Origin: Terebella lapidaria
Lineage: Eukaryota; Annelida; Polychaeta; Terebellida; Terebellidae
Length of the DNA: 64,000 bases
Reading direction: 5' to 3'
Assembly: GCA_949152475.1 (NCBI GenBank)
Contig: OX424555.1
Span: 22,710,868 to 22,774,867, forward strand
The first letter of the stretch is position 1, and the number at the start of each line of letters is the position of its first letter. Of this stretch, positions 24,311 to 37,740 are shown in pieces. A program made the translations under genes and the position numbers. The notes below the pieces were generated by a model. It was given only the letters and a program-made list of their open reading frames with translations, was not told where the DNA came from and did no database searches.

Positions 24311-26983
24311 CTATGCGAACAATTCACTGGAGTGTCCGATGTAGTAGCCAGCCTCCATGAAGAGAGCCTTGGCGTACACCCGCAGGATGTAGAAGAGGGT
24401 GACAAAGTCTGTCGTGCTGAAGAATGTATCAGCTAGAGCGAAGGTCAAGGTCGATGGTATGAAGCCACGACCATACTCCACCATCCAGGTGCCAGCCTTG
24501 AAGTTAACCGCAGTCACCTCTCCCACAGCGTGATATACAGTGTCCCCTGCAAGCAACACATTGACAGCAGCGCGTTACTAGGGAACAAATACTGACATCA
24601 TATTAGGGATATTGAAACTGTGCATTCGCATAAAACTTTGCTGACCTGGTTTGTGCACCGTAGCATCTAATTCTCCTTCCTTCCACTGCACGAACTCTCC
24701 AGTCAACAGCGTGTCAGTGATGTTAGCCCAGTACCTTCCTGCAAAAACAACAGGAGTGTATGATGAAAACATGTTCATACATGTAAGGTATGTCTGAAAT
24801 ATCACAAAACAAGTATAATTAGTTAGTTAAGTATATTCTTAAGCTCATGCGAGTTAGCTGGTAAATTTTATTTGCATTAAAATACTTAGTTCGACAAATG
24901 TTGCATTGTGGTCACACTTCATCACCTTAAATACCAACACAAACATTCTTCTTATGATCAGATTCTCATATGCATCAGTGGTCATGGGATAAATAGAAGC
25001 ATTGAGTGTCATCAGAAGTGCAGGAGTGTTTCTGGTGTTATACCTGAGTGGCCAACGGTATCGACAGCAGATCCAAAGAAGAGGACGTATTCTGTGAGGG
25101 AAGCATGTACCAGGCACATGGAGCCCATCCAGCCACCAGCATTCATGAATATCCACTGGAGGTCTTCCTCCCGCAGTATGTGTCCTGGGTACTTTCTGTC
25201 TAGCTCAGCATGAATCAGCTTGAAGGCCTTCTTCACATCAAACTTTGCCGAGCCACTTTGACCTTGCTGGGAATCTGAACAAAAGAACCAAATGCAACTT
25301 ATCAAACAAATAAAAAATGTTTCTAATTCAGGTCATTATGCAAGTTGCAACATGGATCGACTGGAAACATACAATTACTATGCTTGTCAAAGAACTGAAA
25401 TTAGGAATAAGCTGAGAAAGGCGACTGGTGTGTCAACATGACAACATCCCTTCACATGATCCAGTGGCGAGTATATCTAGTTCATGCTCGGAACATGGAA
25501 AAAGACACTGCGTTCGTGTTCACTTTAAATGTTCAAAGGCAAGAAGTCTTGAGGATTGAGGACCACAGTCAAATCAAGCGTTTTACGCTTTTTTGCGTTA
25601 TCAATGTACCATGAATATATTCATCATTTTGTATGTAGGAACGGTGGAATCAAATGATTACTAAGTAATTGGATTAATCTATAATGACACGATACAGTGC
25701 GTCATCGATTACGGTACATAATTTGAAAATCGGTAATCGTTTCTGTGTATCTACCCCTTTAAAAACTTCACGAAAAAATATAAAATGCCTAATTTATTTT
25801 TTAAAAAAACTTGCATCAACATCAAACTCATTAGATTTGACTGGAAGTTCACATATAAATGCCAATTAAACAGTTCCAAAAAGAAGTTAACTTAGTATGT
25901 GTGAACGGCGAATTATTAATGTGATTGTCGTGAATTTTCATCAGAAACATACACTTTTAATTTCTGATAGTCCAACAATGATTAATCGGATTCGATACGA
26001 CTACAAACGCATGATTAATTGATTACACATTTTTTTAATCATAAGTCCTACGCTGTATTTTACTATGTAAAAATGTTAAACAATTTGTCTCACTGTATTT
26101 TACCCAACTACTTGGAATTTAAAGGGCCACAAGCTAGCAAAACCACTGGGTCATCACACTAAACCTGTGAATGTTCGTGTACCAGACATGCGATGACAAA
26201 CTTATTGTCAAATTATCACAACTAGGCATTTGTCCGTTTCTTGCGATATATTATGTTGGCATATCATCAATATATCTTAGGAAATCAATTCATTTATCAA
26301 ACGATCAGCTTGAAAAATCAAGTAATCCGAAAGGTGGCAGTACTTTTTTTAGCCCAAGAGGCTGTGACATCATAGAAAAACAGCATTGCCCCGCAATTTA
26401 CATAATTGTACGTATGGTAGTATCTGGGCATGGCTCAAGTTGTGACGTCACATCCATAAGCTCTGAGGATGTAAACAATGCCACGTGCATGCATTCCAAT
26501 ATCGATTACTACGGAGCGGTTGGGCGAGAAAATCTTCAAACCACCCAGGTCACGTCAAAATAGAATATATTGATTTCTTAGTATGTACGGAAGCCGTTTT
26601 GCACATTATTCATTTTCCCGAATGTGGCTCTTTAATTAAAATATACAGACACATGCCCAAGGCTGTCATTCAAAATTGAAACACAGCTCTTTGTCCTTGG
26701 CAGCCTGACTCCGCGTCGCTCAAGCTGTGTCCTTGGTCACTGTTGGTGGCTTGATACTGTTGATACCAAACTCTTTGTTGATGCCCCGAATCAGATAATA
26801 ATTGATCCACCTATTATCGCCCACACATTTGCATTGAACTCACGTACCATAATACTTTCGTGAGACGCTAGCAATAGATTTCTCCGAGAATAAATACTTC
26901 TTCGAATGTAGCCAAACATGAATGAGGAAAACGCTGATGGCAATTATTATGGTCCATTTGATGAGACAACGCAAACAACCCAT
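24311..26983 (-). CDS. SIGMAR1: Sigma non-opioid intracellular receptor 1 (sigma-1 receptor / ERG2 family)
   Basis: Four exons join in frame: 26983-26848, 25274-25044, 24738-24646 and 24546-24311, giving 231 residues; the vertebrate protein has about 223. The N-terminus has one transmembrane helix ([15 protein letters not shown]). The body contains family signatures: [52 protein letters not shown]. The acidic ligand-site region (SLTEYV and FALADT, corresponding to Glu172 and Asp126 in the human protein by pattern) is kept. The protein is an ER-membrane chaperone at mitochondrial contacts, related to fungal C8-C7 sterol isomerase ERG2. The start at 26983 has a good context (ATCATGG); an in-frame ATG at 27031 would add 16 residues. 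Intron 1 is about 1.6 kb, the others are short. Confidence 0.95.
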
Positions 26984-28469
26984 GATTTTGATGTTTTTCT
27001 TCGACCGGTTAGACATTGAAGGTGCTGCCATCTGGTGAAAGAAGCTACATTCAAAGTATCCTAACACGGTGGATACGCGACACTCATTATGGTGTATTTC
27101 ATGCACTTGACCCAAGACTTGCTAAGGCCTACTGGTGATTGGCTATTCAGGTCAATTTGGACTGAATATTAATTTGCTCATGAATCAAAGTTATATTGCT
27201 ATACTATCTTCGGAGTCTAGGCCCTAAATCATGAACCGTGCCATGTCTTCCCGGTCACACGCACTTAATTTTGAAGTAACCTCCAGTGGATGAGCAAGGA
27301 CCCAAGTGTCAGCGTAGACGCTCTCACAATTATGTCACTTTTCATAGACCACACTTATCAAAAGAGATAAAACTGTTTTGTGACATAATATCTAAATGTA
27401 CACAACATGTAGAGGCCTGCATTCGTGTGATTGCCTAGCCTGTGGGCCGGATAGACCCGATATAAATGCACATTGAATTTAAGTGGCAACGGGCGCATAA
27501 GCAGATCTTTACACACACACATTCTGGCAATTAAAATAATGTTCGAAAATTTACAAGTGGCAGCAGGATATATTCCTTATCGATGGATTTACGACCACAA
27601 ATATCACTCTGACCAGATAAGTATCACTTTGTACGATATCAAAGTTGACCACAGATGACATTGATTACCTCTCAATGTCATTACCACATTAAGATGACAG
27701 AACAGAACATTCTGCACAATGAGCATAATGAGTCATTTACACTATTATGTGTCTAGAAGGATAGCTGAAGTGATTATTTATATTGATCTTTGATACGGTG
27801 ACGTTGATTGTTAACATTGTGACCGATCATGCCTACACGGAGATCTGTAAATTACTGCTTGACTTGAAAGGAGAGACAGTGTAGTTTTGTAATAGGACCT
27901 ACCTATATGGGCATACAGAGATGCTGTTTGCTTTTTCGCGTCATTCGAGAACATCCTCTGGCAACCCAGCTTAGGATCATCGTGACAATTGTTTCCTATG
28001 ACAAACGCTAACCTGGACATAATTGGCTGTAAATGACAGCAAAGGTTCGTATTATGTTGTGGTTATTTTCTCAAATTAAGACATAGTCTCATTTTCGGAC
28101 TGAGGATGCGTGAAGAGTATTCCGTAAATCAGATTATAATTGTTTTCGAAAATGGGTCCATGTTTTTTTATCATGGTAATCTTAATCACTGCAATCATCT
28201 ATATCTAAATGGTTACTAGTATTGAGCGTACCGATATATATTTTACTTCACATAATCAAGACACATGCTAGTAGACCATAGATCTGGACATACAGGTGAA
28301 CATTCAATTAAATTATATTCAAATCTATCTCCATTTAAATGAGTTAATGAAATATTAAAAATTTAAACAGAGCAATACATCTCAATTATAGTTAGCATTT
28401 AAATAATGAAACGGATTATTAAAGGCCTGTCAGTCTCAATTAGTAGGCCAGGCAATATAGCGCTGAGGT

Positions 28470-28600
28470 AGGACAAAAATGTGAACAAAGCAATTTCACC
28501 TGAAATAGGTTCTTTGGGGGTATCTCTGACCACACGAAAAAGTCCACTGGAATCCACCCATGGCAAATACTGATTTTCACTGAAAATTCAAAATTAAAAG
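28470..28600 (-). repeat. Left copy of an inverted dispersed repeat
   Basis: A segment containing CACCTGAAATAGGTTCTTTG and GGGGGTATCTCTGACCACAC is nearly identical in reverse complement to 31070-31220. It may be the terminal repeat of a 2.7-kb element, or two independent insertions. Confidence 0.7.
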
Positions 28601-31069
28601 TCAATGTAGAAACACAAACAAAGTATCAAATCCTACTAATTACCATGTGCTCTTTCATTTAAAATCCTCTTAAAGGAGATTGGAAACATTTTACTTGATG
28701 AAAATCGTGATAGAACTAAATTTTTATCCAAATTGACCGTGAAACAAGTCGTATAATTTGTCTGAACCACAATCACTGCTAACGATGATAATTTACTAAT
28801 GCCCAAATGTATATAACAATTCTATGTGCAGTATGCGTGTACAGAATAATAATGTACTGTACAGAAATGCATTTATACAACATAAACAGTAAATATGACT
28901 AGAGACCACAAATGGTGCTTGTGCCATTGTGAAGCAACTATTGACAAGGCACGGTATATGTATTCAGTTTAAGTATATTAGTGATGAATAAGTCAGACAA
29001 ATACTTGAGGTTTTCCGATGTTTAACGGAAGTCAGTTCTAAAGTTCGACTCCTAGGATATATATTGGTGTTGCACCATGTTTGCTAGCCATTGTCATTCG
29101 TACTTTGCACACTTTCCATGGATCACTATACATGGAACGAGATAGTCAAGTATCCCAGAGTGGAAACCTGTGTAATGAACTTTGGGCATGGGTGTGTGAC
29201 TTGAAGTTCACTCACTGGTAACAGCGTGGAACTAGACTGATGTGTTCTCAGTGTCTTGTCCCCATATCCTAGTAGGCTGGGTTGTACGAGTTGGATACAT
29301 CCAGTGAAGGTTTCTATGACCCCTATCACGAATCACTTGTATTAGGCCTTTTTGGGTTACCACAGCAGACTGAACCACCTTGTACATGCATTCCCTTGTA
29401 ATTAGATCCCATTCGGATGAGGACTGTCCAATGCACTATGTTGATCCTGGAGCATCCACTATCACACTTGAATGTATGACAGTCATTCATGTTTTGGTCA
29501 CTCCCGGTAAGGCAGTCTTGATGCACTATAAGAAAGTGGCAATAGAGTTGTATGTAGTATGTGCACCTATGGATATTAATCTGCACATATCCCTGAGTGG
29601 CACTATTATTAAATACAAAATAATCAGAAGGTTTGCTTATCCTCGAGGGACTCCTAAGACCATGGGGATGTTTTCATGCAAACATAATAATTCCCTGGCC
29701 AAATTGAAGTAGGAGCATATTTAATCGATGCAGTTTCACCCAGTTCAACATTGTGCTTGCAGAAGTCAGAAAAACAGAACAGAATACCTTGGTCGACGGT
29801 ATTGAACATCGTACTAAGTCCAACAGGACAGGGAGCCTGACGTCACCTTGATCAAAAACCGACATTTGATTTGATTTTACCCAGTAGGCCGTCTTCATTC
29901 AGATACTCAAAGACGTGTGTGCAAACAACTCATGGCAAAAGTTTTCTCGTGAATGATATATTCGACACTGGCTTATACTTGTTGGAACTGTGAACGTCCA
30001 AACCTCCTTTCCTTCATGATTTGAGCCGCCATTGTCATTGCAGTTGAGATGGAAATCATCGCTTTACATTGCCATCCACATTGCACTCTGATTTTTGTTT
30101 TTCAATTATTTCTCACAAACTTCACAGCAACCAGTTATTATTCCTCATTTACTATATACTGGCCAGTTGATCAATGACAAAATTCCCCAGATGCATGTAT
30201 GTTATGTTTATGTATTATAACGTATCAAGTCTATTCTTAACTAAAAATGTACTTATAATTCTGAACCAAGCACAACTGATGATGGAATAAATAATGGAAA
30301 ATTGTACATTTGCATTGTTGCATTTGGGTGCAAAACATAAAGCTCTGCAGCCGCTTGTTAGGTCAAGTTTGAGGTCTGTGATCAATTCAGATGACAGGAA
30401 TTCAAAGTACATGAGACTGAATGTATGTGGAAGTATAGAGCTGGTGGCTGTAAAAACATAACTGTCATTGAATATGATAAATTTCTAGGTAAGCTCATTA
30501 TGGACCATAATAAAAAAAATGGTACATCATGGAGAATAATTTATTGTTGAACTCTTTAGAAATTGTGAGGATGGAGTTACGTTAGTACATGTATAACTGG
30601 ATCATTCAACAGCATTTTGCTAATTACACTTTTGTGCTCCTATCATGCCCACCATTAAAAATATTTATGATGAAAATATAGTGTATGCTTACAGCATTAT
30701 CTGACATAGGTTTATTACAGCACTATTCATCACTGTGCAGAACGAGCCTTGTACTCCCTGTGATGACGAATATCACAATTATGGCAAATTTATTGTGTTC
30801 AGCATACATGTATTGTGTAAAAATATGTCTATTGGTGTTTGCATACATATATGTATAATAACACAAAACTAAAAGGTGATATGGATCATTTTGGGGTCAC
30901 TTTGGGCTGAAACTTTGATTTTTCACGAATTTCATTATTAAAACTGCTTATCCAAAATGAATTTAAATGAAACAGCACCTCATAATTAGTAGGACTGGAC
31001 ACTTTGTTCATGTTTCTGCGATGATTTTTAACGAAGTTATGTCTATTTTAATATTCGGCGATCTGCCGT

Positions 31070-31220
31070 GGCGGCCATTTTGGATTTTCAGTGAAAATCA
31101 GTATTTGCCATGGGTGGATTCGAGTGGACTTTTTTTGTGTGGTCAGAGATACCCCCAAAGAACCTATTTCAGGTGAAATTGCTTTGTTCATATTTTTGTC
31201 CAACCTCAGCCCTTTTTTGC
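31070..31220 (+). repeat. Right copy of an inverted dispersed repeat
   Basis: Reverse complement of 28470-28600 with a few mismatches. The open frames at 30967-31176 and 31091-31291 fall inside it and have no recognised domain. Confidence 0.7.
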
Positions 31221-31261
31221 TGTTCATTGACTGGCCTATAGCTTCAATTGTGCTCTGTGTG

Positions 31262-32155
31262 TACGGAAGAGGATTAGGGCCACCAAACTAAAAGTTTTTT
31301 TTTCTATTTGTCGACTTACGTAACTCGATATATCGACTTACTATCTCGATAAATCGAGATATTATCTCGATATATCGACTTATTATCTCGATAAATCGAG
31401 ATATTATCTCGATAAATCGACTTATTTATCTCGATAAATCCACTTATTTATCTCGATAAATCGAGTTAGTTATCTCGATAAATCGAGTTAGTTATCTCGA
31501 TAAATCGACTTATGTCTTAAGCATTTAAAGTTCAAGTAAACTGGAAATATGAAAATATGCTTAGAGTCACATTATTTATATTGGACACTATATTGAGTAG
31601 GCTTATATGATCGACCATTATGACGTTAAATATCGTCAGAACAAACTACCGAAATAAAAACTATACTGAAGTTATTATATCATATCTCTTCAAAGGATGC
31701 AATATATTCATGAATGAAATTGGTATAATTGTTTTCTTTTTTAAATTATTTAGCTAGTAAACATGGAATGATGTATATTCGTAACGTTATCTGGAATGGC
31801 TTCTTCGATTGGATAGCTTGGTATTATTTCAGTGATAAGTGTAATGACTGTTAAACGCCATATAATTTTCAATATGAGTAATCAGTATATATTCTTTATC
31901 CTATCGTTTCCAAGGTAACCAATGAAGTGGTATATGGCTTGCCTATATTACGGTCGATGTATTTCATTTTACTTGTACTTTAAATGTCTGAGCCATAAGT
32001 CGATTTATCGAGATACGTAAGTCGATTTATCGAGATATGTAAGTCGATTTATCGAGATACGTAAGTCGATCTATCGACCATTGAAAAACCTAATGTGAGA
32101 GTTTGGTTTGCTTTCGGACCATTGAAAAACCTAATGTGAGAGTTTGGTTTACGTT
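31262..32155. mobile_element. Element with arms of TCGATAAATCGA palindromes
   Basis: From 31310 to 31510 the word (A)TCTCGATAAATCGA is repeated about ten times. From 31990 to 32085 the inverted form AAGTCGATTTATCGAGATA is repeated four times. The left edge may be TACGGAAG at 31262, like other elements in the window. The right edge is unclear because GACCATTGAAAAACCTAATG and its flank (32077 and 32119) are duplicated there. Confidence 0.6.
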
Positions 32156-33849
32156 GACTGGGTTTTCCAGTTTTGTTTTTCCAATAAACGAACTTCCATT
32201 ATGACGGATATCACAGGCAACATTATGATAATGCATGGCTATTTCCGCCACGTACATATTGATTCGTTGCTCCATTTCCAGAAACCAGGAAATTTTTGAC
32301 AACTGGTACATTCTTCGAAGGATAGGATCCGATCTCCCTTTGTATATTACTTCCCAAGCCAAACGGTGAGTACACCTGTGGTTACATCTAACATTATGAT
32401 ATGGATCTGTGCGCGGAACCTGAACAATATCTTGGGTAGCCTATATTGACGAATATTGTCGAGGTATTTATTCGTCGTCATTGGCACTCCGTGCATTGAC
32501 ACGGACACGGTAACTTATGAAAGTTCACGCACTTGCAGCGAGGTTCTGTTTAGCGTGATGCGTGACTGCTTGGTAGGAATTTCTGCATGGCCCACATCTA
32601 GGTTGTACTGCTCTGTAACAACCTACTAGGCATAATACTCTCCTACTCGTCCGCTAAAAACATACTCTATTTAATTCGTCTTCCACGTACCCTTTCTTGT
32701 TGAATACAGAAACACACATGCTAGCTGGACTAAATGTCTATAGCGGCCTGAAGCAGATCTGCACATCCATAGATCTCTTGATAGAGGTTTATTGTACATC
32801 TATTAGCTTTCCCTTCCCCATCACCACCGCTGAGAATGCCAGTGCAGCAACCGTAATCCTCACCCAGCATCTTGTAACAGTTGGCCTATCGAGCCGAAGG
32901 ACAACAGATGCCCGGTTTGGCTTTACAGAGCAGGCATTGTGGTAACTTCAAGTCTAGAACTATAGAACTGAAGCAATTCAACGTTTCAGATCTTAATTGT
33001 TAATAATTGTATCCTATCAAGAAAAACCTCAGCTAAAAAAAACAATAAATTGGTACTGACCAGACATTGTTTATGAAGTAAACATGATGTAATGAATGAT
33101 GTAGGGATGAATGTTTTTTTTTTCACTTTTAATGAATTTTGGGTGGCTGTGGACTTTGAAGTTTTCAGCTCATTCAGCCAATGTTAAAGGAATTGGGATT
33201 TCAGTTCAAGTTTTTGGATGGACTTTCAAAATATTTCTATCATGATATCATGATCAAAAGATTATTGTATGAGGAATCAACAGATTATCCATTGGTATAA
33301 AGCATAGATTGTATTATTTAATTTCAATTGGTATATCCGGATACCTCCGGACATTTTCAGCATATTTGGCCAATGATAAATGGATGGCGATAGTAAGCAA
33401 AATTTTTACCTTAATTCCAATTTAAAGATTGAACTTTCCAATATCTCGACTCTGCTGTTTTCAGCATATCTGATCAATGTGGATTAATTCTTCTTGAAGT
33501 TTTTGGGTGAATCTTTCACATATTTCTTTCAAGAGTTCACATGCAGTTTGAGGCAGAAATTAGATTATTCGGTGGTGGAGGGTAAGGAGAACAGTTGTGA
33601 TTTATGTACCATAATAGGATGACGATAGGTGTGATTGGGTGGTGTAGAGTAGGAAGCGTTACGTGACGCGTGAACCAGCGAAAACAGTTCCGGTGAAATA
33701 TAGTAGGATGATGATAATAGTGTGATCACATGTTTTGTGCTTTCAAATAAAACACATTCAATTAAAAAGCAATTTTGTTGGAACACATTTTTTTTTCATT
33801 GACAACTTTTTTCGGGGGCGAGACATTTTGAGCCGGGGCTCACTTGTCA

Positions 33850-33862
33850 GATTTATATAAAA
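33850..33862 (+). promoter_or_regulatory. TATA-like sequence upstream of the IRG-like gene
   Basis: TTATATAAAAG at about 33852 lies about 390 bp before the proposed start codon at 34246, in AT-rich sequence. If it is the core promoter, the 5' untranslated region is long or contains an intron. This is the only strong TATA match seen there. Confidence 0.25.
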
Positions 33863-34245
33863 GTGTACTATACTACATGTATATTGGTCACGGGCCAACT
33901 GGTGTTACAGTTTGGACTAAAAGAATAGACCTACATATGTACGTATAAGTTGTCAAAAGAAGTTTTGACAATATTTTGGTGTTCAAGGTACAAAGTGTTG
34001 ATAGTGGCATGTTGGTCAACGTGCGGTATTCTGTAAAAAAAATACTCACATTTTCAAGCTTGTGGTTTGGCAAACGATCTAAGAATAAATTTGATATGTT
34101 CAATTTGATATGATATTTGATGATTGATAAATCGATATCAATCAGCGCGAACGTTCACATGATTAAAAAAATTATAAATGCATACATGTATATCAAACTG
34201 TGAAATGATGATATGGGCCTCTATTTTGTCATTTGGTTTGTTGAG

Positions 34246-36962
34246 ATGCCCAAGAAAAGACCAGCACGTCCGGATGAGCGCATCTCTGAAGACGATAAAG
34301 TGGCAGCTGGCTCAAAGATCCAGATGAACGGTGGTCCCCTGGCAAACGGTGTTCCGGCCATCGCCCGGGGAGACCTAGGGGAGGGTACGAGCTACGGGAT
34401 TCAAGAGTCGAGTCCCACACCCTACGGAGTACAGGAGACAAGACCGCCCGACCCACGTGGGGATATAAGCAATGTTTTTGGTCGCAAGTGCCTCATAGAG
34501 AAACTTAATCTTGGTAAGGACAGTTCCGATCTTGGCCCGATCTTTCCTTTATGCTAAACGCTGGTTGCCAAAAAATATTTGGGATCCTTTTTTTTCGTAA
34601 GTTTTTCCCGGTGGTTCAAGTGTTTTTTAAATGATAACTTTCGCCAGGTGTTGACCTCACAAATAACTTCAATGCTGACGAGGACAGCGTATCCGCCAGT
34701 GACACTCTGCAACACCCTCTGGCAGCAGATGTCCATATCCTTGCGGAAGGTGAGCAACCCGCTCCTTCGGGCCTCAGTGTTATTGCTGACCCTGGGGAGC
34801 GTCGTGCTCTCATGATCTTCATGAAATTCCTCCTGGACATACAAAGATGGCTGAAGCCGCTGTTCGGTAAGGTTATCGGTATACGTGAGGGCTGCATCGT
34901 CATAAAAATGCTAATAGAAGACGAGGACACCCTGGAAAATTACATGTCTGTCGAGAAGATGGCGAACCTCGAGAAGGAACTGAGAAGTTTGGTACTGAAT
35001 CGCAGCAGTGAGACAGACAAGAAACTCCAAAGGTATATCGACGGAATGAATATATGTGTCAACAGAGAAGATCTGCTGCGGATCCGCTACTTCTTCCGCG
35101 CAGGTACCAATTAAGTTACCAACAATTACCATCATCATCGGAAATGGCTACATTTCTCACTTTTATAATGGGATATAATGACAAAACGGTGGCATTTTTT
35201 GTTGCAGAGGAACTTTCGCGTGCAGTGTCGTACACATTTTGTCCAGAGCAGTCTTGCTGGTACTGGTCACCAGACGGCCTTAACTGGATGCATGATCACG
35301 TGTTCGTCGTCCAAGGAGGAGACTTCATTGGCATGAAGCCTCAGAAGGAGGATCTCAGCTTACTGGAAACGCTCTGGAAAGTCAAGAGAAATCCTTTCCA
35401 TGGACGGACTTGTGAGATATGTAGGTCATAAGAAAGTGTATGCTTTCACATCAAGGCAGTTCCTTTTAAGGGTATACCAGATAAAACAATATATTGATCT
35501 TGTCTATTATAGGTAGGCCTGTGCGTATGCGAAGAACTGTGTTCAACAAAGACGTATATTGGAAATCATTGTTGTCGGTTACCACCGATACAACGACTCC
35601 AGGTATGTATAAAGTGTTTAGACGATGAAGACGAACTTACATGTTTGCATTACATGTATGCATGGATATTATCTATATATCGGGGTTTTTTTTTCATCAC
35701 CCACAGAAGTGCCTAGACGCCGAGAGCTCAAACCGACTCTACAAACGGAACTGGCAGAGATATTGCCGCTGCTTGATAGGGCAGCTCTTGACAAGTCCAT
35801 GAAGCACGTGGACACCGTCATGCGCGACACGAGCGCCAGTGCACTGCAAGTGGCGGTTCTTGGGGCTCGCAAGTCCGGAAAGTCTGCTTTTATTGACGCC
35901 GCATTGGGTATGGATCCGCATCAGCAAAACAGCGCCAGTGCTGCCGAGACGAAGTCATGTCCAGCTCCCTACTTTACTGAGGGTCGGCCTGGCCTCGTCT
36001 TCTGGGAAATTCCAGCTCCATCGCGAGTAACGTACTCTGCCGAGCTTTACGAGCAGCGTATGGGAATCGACAGGTTCGACATGTGCATACTGCTTTGCAG
36101 CAGGGTTCGCAACGACGAAGATCGTATTCTGGTGGAGTTGGTAAAAGACATGCAAAAAGACACCGTGTTCCTCCACAGCAAGACAGATGAGCTGGTCGAA
36201 GTACCATTGGCCAGGCACCCGATTGATGAACTGGGAGCTCGTGAACAAATGGTCAAGGATGAAATCACAGGCATGCTAAGAAGAATGGGCATAAAAGATA
36301 CTACTGTGTTTATGGTGAGCGCGGTGCCGACAACGAACGTCAAATTCCTGGACTTTCCCTTGGTCTTAGAGCACCTGATAAAACGGTCACCTACCAAGCG
36401 CAGACCTGGTGTCGTTCTGGCTCTACGGCCTCACTCGGAAGTTCTCATGCAGCGGAAAGCAGAGGCATTGAAGGAACTTGTACATCGCATATCTCTTGGC
36501 TCAGCTGCAGCTAATGTGATTCCAATTGCTGGCGTCGCTGTCGACATGGGTATCTTCACTTACGCGTTGAAAGATTACAAAAAACAGTTTGATGTGGATG
36601 AGCAAACCGTTCGCGAAACCCTCAATCAATACAAACTCGGCATCGGACGACTGAGCACCATGACCCAAACATTGCTTACCGTGTCCCTAATGGCTCTTGT
36701 CACTGCCGTAATGGAAGGTGTGGCTTTGAAAATGGCTGTCGGATTGTCCACCATCTTAGCAATCTTTAGTATTTTTATTGTTGCTCCGGTTTCATACTAC
36801 CGGACCCGAAGGGCATTGAGCGGGATGATCGACAGATGCTATGATGCTTCGAGAGATGTCCTGGGCCAGGTGAACAAGAATCAGCAGCTAAGACATGTCA
36901 TGGTCCAGTCCCTGAGACAGAGTCAGTCCAATCGCTACCATCAGGCGATACCGACCAAATAA
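34246..36962 (+). CDS. IRG-type (immunity-related) GTPase with TRADD-N-like N-terminal region
   Basis: Five exons join in frame: 34246-34513, 34648-35103, 35208-35420, 35513-35602 and 35707-36962, giving 760 residues. Residues 1-140 are polar and low complexity. About 145-241 (GCIVIKMLIEDEDTLENY...) resemble TRADD-N domains. 242-342 are a Trp/Cys-rich segment of unknown type. The GTPase starts near 343: G1/P-loop GARKSGKS at 395-402, G4 SKTD at 500-503, then an LDFPLVLEHL segment and helical C-terminus as in IRG proteins. Around 660-705 two long hydrophobic helices could enter a membrane. At the G3 position WEIPAP replaces the usual D-x-P-G. IRG proteins are interferon-induced GTPases that attack pathogen vacuoles in mammals. 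AATAAA signals at 37060 and 37128 follow the stop. An in-frame ATG at 34213 would add 11 residues. Confidence 0.82.
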
Positions 36963-37740
36963 TGCCATCCCACTATCACACAATATTATACATCGGAATA
37001 AGAATGTCAGTGTATCGGGTTCTGTTTGTTGATTTGACAAGAACACATGCCCTGCCCAATAAAAAGCAACAGTGGGTCCCACGTGGCTTTGTTGTAGTAA
37101 ATAAATTATATCATACATGATCTTCAATCAATAAAGCCATTGACCTGAATTTGTTTGTTTCGATTTTTTATTTTGTTGCTCGACATGGATAAAAATGTAT
37201 AATATAATAGCTATGAGTAGTTGATTTGCCCACTATGGTTCTGAATGGGTTCAGCCAACACATAGTGTGTTCGGCCTACGGCCTCACCCACTATCAACTG
37301 ACTTCACCCCGTCAAATCTCAAAGTGGGCTCACTAACTACCCATAACGGTATAATATGAGCATTAGTTAGCCTAAATTGTAAGCAGGATAACTGTAATTA
37401 TCCGACGTCTTCATAACAGCCCATGTTAGTACAAATAATACCAATATTACACGTCAAACAACATAGTAGGGAGTGAATAGACGTAGGATGGAAAAAACCC
37501 ATTGTGTATTCTTATTATATAGCAGTATTTAGTATCAGTTATTTTATCGAACATTTATGTTTCATGTGGAGATACCTGCTTCCTTGTAATATTCAATAAA
37601 TGTAGTAACAATTTGAATTGTAACCTCTTGTACATGTAATCATATAACTGTTATGATGATTATACGTATACCTACTTCCAGCATGCATGCGATTTGGAAT
37701 TGGAGTCGATGATATCAATCAAAATATGTTTACAGAGATG
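36963..37740. other. 3' flank of the IRG-like gene
   Basis: AATAAA occurs at about 37060 and 37128, plausible poly(A) signals for the upstream gene. The rest is AT-rich without recognisable exons. A dyad-like stretch, CACTATGG...CCACTATCAACTGAC, lies around 37220-37300. Confidence 0.5.

Larger units (their letters stand above)
26984..34245. other. Large intergenic region
   Basis: Seven kilobases between divergent genes (sigma-1 receptor on minus, IRG-like gene on plus). No exon was recognised on either strand. It contains an inverted pair of repeats (28470-28600 and 31070-31220), arrays of TCGATAAATCGA (31310-31510 and 31990-32080) and a duplicated 40-bp segment at 32077-32154. The rest is AT-rich with unremarkable short open frames. 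Confidence 0.55.

Noticed and set aside
32090..32362. Minus-strand 90-codon frame as a host exon
   Set aside because: It overlaps the right arm of the TCGATAAATCGA element and its duplicated flank. No domain or coherent splice sites were seen.
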